NCBI GenBank assembly: GCA_036498205.1
Contig: DASXIC010000170.1
Span: 1 to 6,714, forward strand
Origin: AV69 sp036498205
Lineage (GTDB): Bacteria > Verrucomicrobiota > Verrucomicrobiia > Chthoniobacterales > UBA10450
Direction of reading: 5' to 3'
DNA length: 6,714 nucleotides
The translations under genes and the position numbers were made by a program. Below the pieces are notes generated by a model. That model was not told where the DNA came from. It worked only from the letters and a program-made list of their open reading frames with translations, and searched no databases. Positions 1 to 5,477 of this stretch are shown here, in pieces. Every line of letters begins with the position of its first letter. Position 1 is the stretch's first letter.

Positions 1-1727
1 ACGGAAAGATGAGAAACGAAATTTTGCGCCAAAAATAAGTCAGGGTTCCAATCGGTCTTGAAATGCGGGTCGCAACGGCGCCCCTCTATATCAAGCTTAT
101 CTTCATCGCTGTAGATGTACTTTAAGCCCGGATTGCGATCCAATTCGACGGCCGCGAAATAAAGGGCAGTTTCAGCGAGTTCATCGTCATGGTCTAGAAA
201 CGCAACGAATTCTCCAGTTGCCAATTCAAGAGCCGCGTTAGTCGCAGCGGAAATGTGTTGAGTAGAATCTAATCGCCTCGTCTTGATGCGGCGGTCTGAA
301 TGACCGTATCGGGTTATTAGCGGCCAAACATGTGGCGCCGTCGAGCCGTCGTCAACAATGCACAGTTCCCAATTGGCGTATAGTTGAGCTTGGACTGATT
401 GAATTGCTCGTTTCAGCAACTGAGCGTCAGTATTAAACGCAGGTAGTAGAACCGAGATGAGAGGCCGCCTGCTCAGACGGCTGATATGCATACGAATTTG
501 TCGGCGGTCAGCACGGGAAAGCGTGTCGTAAGCGCGTATCCACGAGCTATAATTGCCTATTTTCTCTTGGACGTCGTCATAACGAGGCGCAAAGATCGGT
601 CCCTTGATCCTGCGAGAGTAAAATTGTTCCCATTTTCCATTTTCCGATTTCGCTTCCAGAATCAGTTTCCGATTATTTCGGGGCACGATGACGTCGACAA
701 AGAAGCCGCTACCGAAGGCTCCGGAGAGGCCTTGCAAACGCGCAGCAACGTCCGGACGCACGATCCCATAACGGGCAGGAAAAATTTCGCGCCCAATACG
801 TGCGCGGAGCGCTTCAACTTTCGGGCCTTCACCAGCGAAGCACCAGCCAGAGATATGGAGATAGCGACGCCTTTTGGACCAGTCAGCCGGCCGATCAAAC
901 CAGAATTCAAAACGTGATCGCTCTTTCGTCCCAGCCTGGAAATCTATTCCGCGCGGGACATCCTTCCGAGGCGATACCAAAGCTTCCCGACTGATTTTGC
1001 GCCGGCAGAATTCCCGCCATCGGCCGTTCGCTTGCTTCAGTTCAAGCGATAAGTGGCGGGCATTGCGAGGCACGCGCAAGCCGATGCCAAAAACCGCGCG
1101 CGCGCTGCTTGGAATAGCTGGATGATCCTGCACCAGGTCGGCTCGAGGCACGCCAAAAATTGCCCGGTAAGTTCGGTTTTGGACACGCGCCCGCACCGCC
1201 TCTATTTTTTCGCCCTCGGTGTCGACGCACCAGCCCGAAATGTGCACCGTCCCTGGCGGCGGATTCCAAGGCTGCGGAACATCAAGCGCGCTGATGTAGC
1301 GGCGCTTTGCCTCATTCAATTCAACGTCGCGCCATTGCTCGCGATCAGCCGCACCAGATAGCAATGGCCCCCTGACCTTGTGCGAGAAGACCTGGTGCCA
1401 GCGATTGTCAGTGCCTGCTACCTCAATAAGAAGATTGTTTTTTCCGAACGGGATTCGCGCGTCGATCTTGAAGGACATGTGTTCGGTGGTTTCAGGCAGG
1501 CCGAGCGTTTGCATGACATCGGGACGCTCGCGATCAGATATCCCCGGAAATATTTTCGCACCGATTCGGGCGCGAACCGACCGCACGTTTTCGCCAGTTC
1601 GCGGGATACATACGCCGGACAAACGCACGCGGCGAACGCGTTTAGTCCAGCCGCCGCGTTTATCTAACCAACAGAGAAACCGGGTTGAGATTGCGGCGTT
1701 GGACGGAAGAGAATCGGATTTTAACAA
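1..1727 (-). CDS. Multidomain family-2 glycosyltransferase with three N-terminal repeat modules (3' end off the left edge)
   Basis: Reading the minus strand gives one uninterrupted frame from the methyltransferase stop to the left edge. With TTG at 1727 as residue 1, about 575 residues are visible. Residues ~17-377 are three diverged copies of a ~105-residue module. From residue 421 a GT-A domain begins: PLISVLLPAFNT (422-433), CIVDDGST (456-463), the DxD-type metal/nucleotide-sugar site FLDHDDEL (~510-517), YSDEDKLD, and DWNPDLFLAQNFVSH near the edge. This motif series is typical of GT2 enzymes that add sugars to O-antigen or capsule chains using nucleotide-sugar donors, probably at the cytoplasmic face of the membrane. 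The acceptor and the sugar cannot be told. The start is uncertain: the first in-frame ATG (1514) would cut into module 1. TTG 1727, just after a GGAG, keeps module 1 whole, but TTG 1736 or an overlapping start is possible. It follows the methyltransferase closely on the same strand, so an operon is likely. The C-terminus is outside the window. Confidence 0.88.
   Translation of the reverse strand, partial: MLKSDSLPSNAAISTRFLCWLDKRGGWTKRVRRVRLSGVCIPRTGENVRSVRARIGAKIFPGISDRERPDVMQTLGLPETTEHMSFKIDARIPFGKNNLLIEVAGTDNRWHQVFSHKVRGPLLSGAADREQWRDVELNEAKRRYISALDVPQPWNPPPGTVHISGWCVDTEGEKIEAVRARVQNRTYRAIFGVPRADLVQDHPAIPSSARAVFGIGLRVPRNARHLSLELKQANGRWREFCRRKISREALVSPRKDVPRGIDFQAGTKERSRFEFWFDRPADWSKRRRYLHISGWCFAGEGPKVEALRARIGREIFPARYGIVRPDVAARLQGLSGAFGSGFFVDVIVPRNNRKLILEAKSENGKWEQFYSRRIKGPIFAPRYDDVQEKIGNYSSWIRAYDTLSRADRRQIRMHISRLSRRPLISVLLPAFNTDAQLLKRAIQSVQAQLYANWELCIVDDGSTAPHVWPLITRYGHSDRRIKTRRLDSTQHISAATNAALELATGEFVAFLDHDDELAETALYFAAVELDRNPGLKYIYSDEDKLDIEGRRCDPHFKTDWNPDLFLAQNFVSHLS
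597..1679 (-). repeat. Three tandem ~105-residue protein modules inside the glycosyltransferase
   Basis: Approximate module limits on the minus strand are 1679-1365, 1298-970 and 917-597. Shared landmarks in order are: an aromatic strand with a D and a W (LDKRGGW, LDVPQPW, FDRPADW); the SGxC strand (LSGVC, ISGWC, ISGWC); an E/K turn; RARIG or RARV; (I/T)(F/Y)(P/R); a G..RPDV-type stretch (RERPDV, GVPRADL, GIVRPDV); a hydrophobic strand ending PFGKNN, PRNAR or PRNNR; then L.(I/L)E.......W..(F/V). The third module ends in RRIKGP and the first in HKVRGP. The alternating hydrophobic strands suggest a beta-sandwich fold. Modules 2 and 3 keep the SGWC tryptophan; module 1 has V there and is the most diverged. 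The function is unknown to me. Carbohydrate binding or a scaffold role ahead of the catalytic domain is inference. Confidence 0.75.
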
Positions 1728-1755
1728 TTGCTCCAAGGAGAAGATCGCCGCACTA

Positions 1756-2580
1756 TTATGCCGCCGCGGCAGGTTTGCGCGCGAGTAGCTCGAACCCCGC
1801 GGAAATCCGTTTCTGCAGACTTTGCGGGAGATTCTGTAGGACGTCGAAACCATCCGGTGGTCCGACTAAGCGGTCATCCCAGAAGGTCGCCCAGTCTCTC
1901 AGCCTGGTGTCTAGAATACGGGTCTGATCGGTCGCGGTGATTCCCGCCTCGCGCAGCGATTGCACTACAGACGACATGAGAAACGCCAGCATCACCCCAG
2001 GCCCAAAATTGTCGCTTACGTCACATTTCTCGATTTGGAATGCGGAAAACCAATCGCGCACTCCGAACTCCGTGGCATTGAAGAAATGAGCGGGTGATTC
2101 GTGCAAGGGCTGCAAAAAAGCGGTGTGAATTGCGACCAATCCGTTCGGTTTCAAGACGCGCAAAACTTCTGCTGCCGCTTTATGCGGATTCCGCAAATGT
2201 TCAAAAACGTTAAAGGCAAACACCCGGTCGAAAACGTTCTCTCGAAACGGCAGCGCGTGTGCGTCGCCAACCACATCCGTATGCTTGAAAATCTTATGCT
2301 CGAATTCGATGCACTTCGCGTACTTCGAGCTCGTCGCGCCGGCGCCGATATGCAGGATCAAGTCGTTTCCTGTTCGAAGCAGATCCTCGTAGTATCCAGC
2401 GATCGGATTCGATTGATGCTCAATTGGAGCGACAGCCGCCACATCTTGGAAGAACACCGGCACCTGGCTTTGAATTCGATAAGTTGCGCCGCAGAATACA
2501 CACGCGAGTCGCTCAGGTTGAAAAAGCAGCTCGCCGTGGCAAGCCGGACAACAAATTACGCTCGAGATATATTCGTTCAT
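1756..2580 (-). CDS. Class I SAM-dependent methyltransferase with N-terminal Trm112-like zinc ribbon
   Basis: The protein is 274 residues long from the ATG at 2580; an in-frame TTG at 2598 would add six residues but has no better support. Residues 10-34 carry two CxxC pairs (C11/C14 and C27/C30) followed by GATYRI, the pattern of a Trm112-like zinc ribbon. A Rossmann methyltransferase domain of the Methyltransf_11 type follows. Its SAM-binding motif I is LILHIGAGA (74-82), with an acidic stretch DAHALPF (106-112), the FNVFEHL motif (123-129) and then LRVLKPNGL. Such ribbon-plus-methyltransferase proteins are common in polysaccharide and secondary-metabolite loci, where they methylate sugars or lipids, but the substrate here is not readable. 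The HIGAGA motif departs from the commoner GxGxG, as seen in many divergent family members. The C-terminus ends in an alanine run. The next gene starts about 30 bases downstream or overlaps it, and the two are probably cotranscribed. Confidence 0.85.
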   Translation of the reverse strand: MNEYISSVICCPACHGELLFQPERLACVFCGATYRIQSQVPVFFQDVAAVAPIEHQSNPIAGYYEDLLRTGNDLILHIGAGATSSKYAKCIEFEHKIFKHTDVVGDAHALPFRENVFDRVFAFNVFEHLRNPHKAAAEVLRVLKPNGLVAIHTAFLQPLHESPAHFFNATEFGVRDWFSAFQIEKCDVSDNFGPGVMLAFLMSSVVQSLREAGITATDQTRILDTRLRDWATFWDDRLVGPPDGFDVLQNLPQSLQKRISAGFELLARKPAAAA

Positions 2581-2703
2581 CAATTCGACGCTCGGCAACG
2601 TTACCTTACGCGAACTACTCTGCGAATGGCAAAAACCTCCCTGATTCGCGACCCTAGAATAACCGCGATTCGGTTGGAGATTCCGCGATGAAGTTACGAC
2701 TCT
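2581..2703. promoter_or_regulatory. Divergent intergenic region between the methyltransferase and pyk
   Basis: This 123-base gap must hold the promoters for both divergent genes. On the plus strand a TAGAAT at 2655-2660 could serve as a -10 element for pyk, but no convincing -35 lies 16-18 bases before it. I see no clear operator. The right end (2688-2703) is taken up by a short upstream reading frame described separately. Confidence 0.3.
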
Positions 2704-2711
2704 ATGCGTAA
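2688..2711 (+). CDS. Possible seven-codon upstream ORF overlapping the pyk start
   Basis: The frame ATG AAG TTA CGA CTC TAT GCG TAA encodes MKLRLYA. It has a GGAG at 2676-2679, eight bases before its ATG, which is good spacing. It stops 8 bases inside pyk, in another frame. The pyk ATG at 2704 lacks a comparable ribosome-binding site of its own, so translation of this minicistron could deliver ribosomes to pyk by coupling. The arrangement may also be chance. There is no attenuator-like codon run or visible stem that would point to a regulatory leader peptide. Confidence 0.25.
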   Translation: MKLRLYA

Positions 2712-4107
2712 GACCAAGATTATTTGTACCTTGGGACCGGCCTCCGAGAAACCGGAGACGCTCCGGAATCTGATACAGGAAGGGGCCGAGGTTTTTCGAC
2801 TAAACATGAGTCACGCGGAGCACGATTGGGTGCGCACGATCGTGCCGCGTATCCGCGCTCTGGCCGAGGAACTTGGTCGTGCCGTCGCAATTCTCCTGGA
2901 CACACAGGGACCGGCGATCCGGACGGGGGATCTCAAAACAGAACTGCACTTGAAACCGGGCGATATTCTCGAGTTTAGGGTCCGAGGCTCGAAAAGTGAG
3001 GAAACCTATTCAGTCGACGTCAACTACGACGGACTAATCAACGACATTCAGGAAGGCGATACCCTCCTCGTGGATAACGGCGTTATTCAACTACTCGTGC
3101 TGGCGAAGCAAAACAATCGCATTCGCTGCCGGGTGGTAACACCCGGTACTCTGGGGTCACGTCGCCATATCAATATACCCGGAGTTCGGGTCAACCTGCC
3201 TCCGTTGACGAAGAAGGATCTCGACGACATAGCCCTTGGTTCCGAACTGGGGGTCGACTTTGTGGCACTAAGTTTTGCTCGCCAGCGCAGCGATATAGAA
3301 GAACTGCGGCAAGTGCTCGAACAACAAAAGAGCCGCGCCCGGATCATGGCGAAAATTGAAGATCAGTCAGCGGTAAAATTGATCCATGAAATGGTTGAAG
3401 CGGCTGATTCGATCATGGTCGCCCGGGGCGATCTGGGAATTGAATGCCCAATTGAGGAACTACCGATCATTCAACGGAAGATCGTGAAGCTTTGCGTGCG
3501 ATTGGGGAAGCCGGTGGTGGTGGCGACGCACATGCTTGAATCAATGATTCATAACCCGATGCCGACTAGGGCCGAGGTGACCGACGTAGCCAATGCGGTT
3601 TTCGAGCAGGCTGACGCGCTCATGTTAAGCGGGGAAACCACCGTGGGCCTGTATCCGGTAGAATGTGTTCGCGTTTTGAATCGTGTTGCATTGCGGATTG
3701 AACGAAGCGGCGGCGCCGGTTACGCCAAATCCGCCGTCCTCGAGGATGCGCGACAAAAGACGGTGGCTTCGGCAGTCGTGCTGGCGAATTCGCTGCCCCG
3801 GGCAAAAATCATCGTTTTCACCCGACACGGAACGATGGCCCGCAATACATCCAATTTACGGCCGGAAAACTCCACTATTTTTGCATTTACCCCGAGTGAA
3901 GAAGTGCAGCGTCAGCTTGCCATTAATTGGGGAACCTGTCCGATTCGGATCAAATTCAGTAGCGATCCGAACGAGACAATTGATGTGGCGGAAAAATATC
4001 TCCGCGACAATGGCCTGACCTCGGCCGGAGACAATCTGGTAATAATCAGTGACATCCGAGCCGGTGACATGCTCGTCGACACCGTTCAATTACGAGTCGC
4101 CCGCTAG
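2704..4107 (+). CDS. pyk: Pyruvate kinase
   Basis: Cytosolic glycolytic enzyme converting phosphoenolpyruvate and ADP to pyruvate and ATP. It is 467 residues long, close to the usual ~470-480 for bacterial forms. The N-terminus RKTKIICTLGPAS (2-14) fixes the start at 2704. The A domain shows FRLNMSH (31-37, with the active-site R32 and N34) and ILLDTQGPAIRTG (63-75). The B domain spans about 71-168. The signature AKIED (216-220) contains catalytic K217 and metal ligand E219, and MVARGDLGIE (238-247) gives the second metal ligand D243. VVVATHMLESMI (271-282) has His where enterobacterial enzymes have Gln. MLSGETTVGLYP (307-318) precedes the C-terminal allosteric-type domain (about 345-467), with VFTRHGTMARN (371-381). 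All catalytic residues are present. The stop is TAG. It stands alone on its strand, divergent from the glycan genes and convergent with the sigma pieces. A short upstream ORF may affect its translation. Confidence 0.97.
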   Translation: MRKTKIICTLGPASEKPETLRNLIQEGAEVFRLNMSHAEHDWVRTIVPRIRALAEELGRAVAILLDTQGPAIRTGDLKTELHLKPGDILEFRVRGSKSEETYSVDVNYDGLINDIQEGDTLLVDNGVIQLLVLAKQNNRIRCRVVTPGTLGSRRHINIPGVRVNLPPLTKKDLDDIALGSELGVDFVALSFARQRSDIEELRQVLEQQKSRARIMAKIEDQSAVKLIHEMVEAADSIMVARGDLGIECPIEELPIIQRKIVKLCVRLGKPVVVATHMLESMIHNPMPTRAEVTDVANAVFEQADALMLSGETTVGLYPVECVRVLNRVALRIERSGGAGYAKSAVLEDARQKTVASAVVLANSLPRAKIIVFTRHGTMARNTSNLRPENSTIFAFTPSEEVQRQLAINWGTCPIRIKFSSDPNETIDVAEKYLRDNGLTSAGDNLVIISDIRAGDMLVDTVQLRVAR

Positions 4108-4134
4108 AAAGAAGAATGCGCGGCCCACCCGCGT
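4105..4134 (-). terminator. Weak candidate terminator for the sigma operon
   Basis: A hairpin can form at 4118-4134: GCGCGG, a five-base loop CCCAC, then CCGCGT. The stem is six pairs, the outer one G-U. On the minus strand it is followed by a T-rich tract (ATTCTTCTTTCT) reaching into the pyk stop codon. The tract is interrupted by C, so efficiency is doubtful. On the plus strand no T-run follows, so pyk has no visible intrinsic terminator here. Confidence 0.3.
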
Positions 4135-4159
4135 CCAGAAACGATTGGTTTGAAGACGG

Positions 4160-4435
4160 CTACGCTTCGACCGGCAGCTCCAGATCGATATCGATAGGCC
4201 GCTCCTTTTTGGCCAAAGCCCGACGGAGCTTGGAAAGAGCGATGTTCTGCAACTGCCGAATCCGCTCCCGAGTAACACCGAATTTTTTGCCCACTTCTTC
4301 GAGCGTTTTGGGTTTCCCACCGTCCAATCCGAAACGCGAAAAGATGATCTTGCGCTCACGATCATCGAGCACCTCGAGTAAACCACCCACTTCGTTGCGC
4401 AGATTCTTATCCCGCAATAATTCAAAGGGAGTCAT
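4160..4435 (-). CDS. Free-standing sigma-70 region 4 protein (C-terminal piece of a split sigma factor)
   Basis: This is a 91-residue protein made almost only of sigma region 4. Residues ~15-37 are region 4.1, ending FSRFGLDGG. Residues ~43-71 are the region 4.2 helix-turn-helix TLEEVGKKFGVTRERIRQLQ, with the RERIRQ recognition helix that reads the -35 element in primary sigma factors. The tail 72-91 is acidic. Region 4 normally also binds the beta-flap of RNA polymerase. The frame is the same as the upstream sigma piece, separated only by TAG and two codons (GAG GCG). Joining them would give a normal-sized factor of about 290 residues. The ATG lies two bases after a perfect AGGAGG, which is shorter than ideal spacing, so reinitiation after the upstream stop is the more likely mode. 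Residues look conserved, not decayed. It may instead be the readthrough extension of the upstream gene, or part of one intact gene if the TAG is an error. Confidence 0.85.
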   Translation of the reverse strand: MTPFELLRDKNLRNEVGGLLEVLDDRERKIIFSRFGLDGGKPKTLEEVGKKFGVTRERIRQLQNIALSKLRRALAKKERPIDIDLELPVEA

Positions 4436-4437
4436 CG

Positions 4438-4443
4438 CCTCCT
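4438..4443 (-). promoter_or_regulatory. AGGAGG Shine-Dalgarno overlapping the sigma stop codon
   Basis: The AG of the TAG stop (4444-4442) supplies the first two bases of AGGAGG, and the ATG of the region 4 protein follows after CG. The stop-to-start gap is six bases. This is a classic layout for translational coupling of two cistrons, apart from the tight two-base spacing. Confidence 0.5.
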
Positions 4444-5032
4444 AGTCGCCAACGATTTCACCGAATTCTGTCGTATCGTCGTCGCTGATCGTCGCGTCGA
4501 GAGAAGCGGGGCGAATCGATACAGTTTTCAGCTGAGAGACCTTTCCTGCAGCAATCCCGATCTCTTCACCCAATTCGTCGTCTGTAGGCTCACGGCCGAG
4601 TTCCTCACTCATTTGCAGTGATACGCGCCGCATTTTCGAAATCTTGTCCACGAGATGGACCGGCAAACGGATCGTCTTCGACTGATTCGCCAGCGCGCGT
4701 TTGATTGACTGCTTAATCCACCAGGCAGCATAGGTTGAAAGCTTTCCACCCTTTGCTGGGTCGAAGCGTTCCACCGCCTTCATCAGCCCAATGTTGCCCT
4801 CGGAAATCAAGTCCAGGAGCGGCAGACCGAGATTGGCATAATCGTGCGCGATCTTCACCACCAGGCGCAGATTCGATCGAATCATTAGCGCTCGCGCTTC
4901 CTTGTCGCCTTTTTTTATCTTGGCGGCGAGTTCGATTTCCTGTTGCGGCGTAAGAAGGGGAATTTGTCCGATCTCACGCAGGTAAATTTTTATTCCAGTA
5001 TCGCTATCTTCAGCAGCCATAAAGCTTTTCAT
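4442..5032 (-). CDS. Sigma-70 factor regions 1.2-3.2, lacking region 4 (N-terminal piece of a split sigma factor)
   Basis: The protein has 196 residues. Region 1.2 is at about 12-45 (IKIYLREIG...LLTPQQEIELA). Region 2 is at about 48-118, with SNLRLVVKIA, LDLISEGNIGLMKAVERFD and the promoter-melting and -10-binding stretch STYAAWWIKQSIKRA (99-113). SKTIRLPVH (118-126) leads into region 3. The 3.2 finger ASLDATISDDD is at 176-186. It stops at TAG after EIVGD (192-196), exactly at the linker where related factors continue into region 4. The overall pattern matches primary or group-2 (RpoD/RpoS-like) factors that guide RNA polymerase to -10/-35 promoters. Without region 4 it could bind core and melt -10 DNA but should need a partner for -35 contact; the next cistron encodes just that. 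The start is ATG 5032 or ATG 5020, and neither has a clear ribosome-binding site. An unmarked substitution error at the TAG cannot be ruled out from sequence alone. Confidence 0.9.
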   Translation of the reverse strand: MKSFMAAEDSDTGIKIYLREIGQIPLLTPQQEIELAAKIKKGDKEARALMIRSNLRLVVKIAHDYANLGLPLLDLISEGNIGLMKAVERFDPAKGGKLSTYAAWWIKQSIKRALANQSKTIRLPVHLVDKISKMRRVSLQMSEELGREPTDDELGEEIGIAAGKVSQLKTVSIRPASLDATISDDDTTEFGEIVGD

Positions 5033-5101
5033 GAAAGGGGGTGGGTGTTGCGGGGTATAACCTCCGGGTATTTACGTTGGCCCGGGCGTGCCTAATTCCA
5101 C

Positions 5102-5130
5102 GATTTAGCATGCGGGAAAGTCCTTAACAA
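5102..5130 (-). promoter_or_regulatory. Possible sigma-70 type promoter for the split sigma gene
   Basis: On the minus strand TTGTTA (5130-5125; 4 of 6 match to TTGACA) is followed after 17 bases by TAAATC (5107-5102; 3 of 6 match). The latter is preceded by TGC, an extended -10 arrangement. It would give a leader of roughly 60 bases before ATG 5032. The match is modest and is offered only because spacing and position fit. Confidence 0.3.
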
Positions 5131-5136
5131 GGTTAA
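5124..5136. repeat. Palindrome TTAACaagGTTAA overlapping the candidate -35
   Basis: Two perfect five-base arms are separated by three bases, in an AT-rich stretch. It covers the proposed -35 of the sigma gene, a place where a repressor could act. It may equally be a chance palindrome. Confidence 0.35.
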
Positions 5137-5171
5137 ATATTTCGCATTTATGACACTGTTTGGATGTGTTT

Positions 5172-5184
5172 CGTTCAAAGAACG
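5172..5184. repeat. Short palindrome CGTTCaaaGAACG followed by TTTT
   Basis: Five-base arms surround an AAA centre, with TTTT on the plus strand directly after. As RNA the hairpin is too short for a good terminator, and no plus-strand gene ends here. An operator half-site pair is possible but unproven. Confidence 0.25.
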
Positions 5185-5477
5185 TTTTCCCGCTCAGGTC
5201 GAACCGTTTAATGCCGGCAAAATGTTAAAGATCTAGGGTGAAATCGGCTTGGGGCCAAGGCTGAACTAATCGCGCGCGCTCAACAGGTTGGTTAAATCTA
5301 CCGAGCCAAATAGTCCCTTTCAATCCTGACTTTTTACGTAAGGAGCTTGGCCATCAGAGATTGTCTGCGTCTGTCTGGGTGGGACTCGGGCTTCCGGTAT
5401 GGAAGTCAATTATACAACACTTAGCCGCGGTCATTTGTCCCTTTTCCCAACAAAAATTCTCTGCCAACCTCGCGCCG

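Larger units (their letters stand above)
5033..5477. other. Intergenic region between the sigma gene and comM
   Basis: About 445 bases separate the divergent sigma and comM genes. I find no tRNA, 6S RNA, SRP RNA or known riboswitch pattern. The left half is partly AT-rich (5121-5160) and contains the possible sigma promoter and two short palindromes. On the plus strand TATACA at 5411-5416 resembles a -10 element for comM but lacks a matching -35. Short plus-strand frames here, such as one from 5399, show no protein-like features. Confidence 0.5.

Noticed and set aside
486..1927. Several plus-strand frames of 60-143 codons
   Set aside because: They lie opposite the uninterrupted glycosyltransferase frame, and their products are low-complexity and arginine-rich without family motifs.
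2101..2691. Plus-strand frame of 196 codons opposite the methyltransferase
   Set aside because: The minus-strand methyltransferase motifs explain this stretch, and the plus product shows no domain.
4090..4445. Alternative frames over the region 4 gene on both strands
   Set aside because: The region 4 helix-turn-helix fixes the true frame, and the others are shadows.
4160..5032. Reading the split sigma gene as an ordinary pseudogene
   Set aside because: There is no frameshift or second stop, both halves keep conserved residues, and the second half has its own start and Shine-Dalgarno. A single sequencing error is still open, but decay is not supported.
5172..5190. CGTTCaaaGAACG plus TTTT as an intrinsic terminator
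   Set aside because: A five-pair stem with a three-base loop is weak, and no plus-strand gene ends upstream of it.
5341..5421. Possible small protein after AAGGAG at 5340-5345
   Set aside because: No ATG, GTG or TTG start follows at proper spacing, and the frame stops after about 20 codons.
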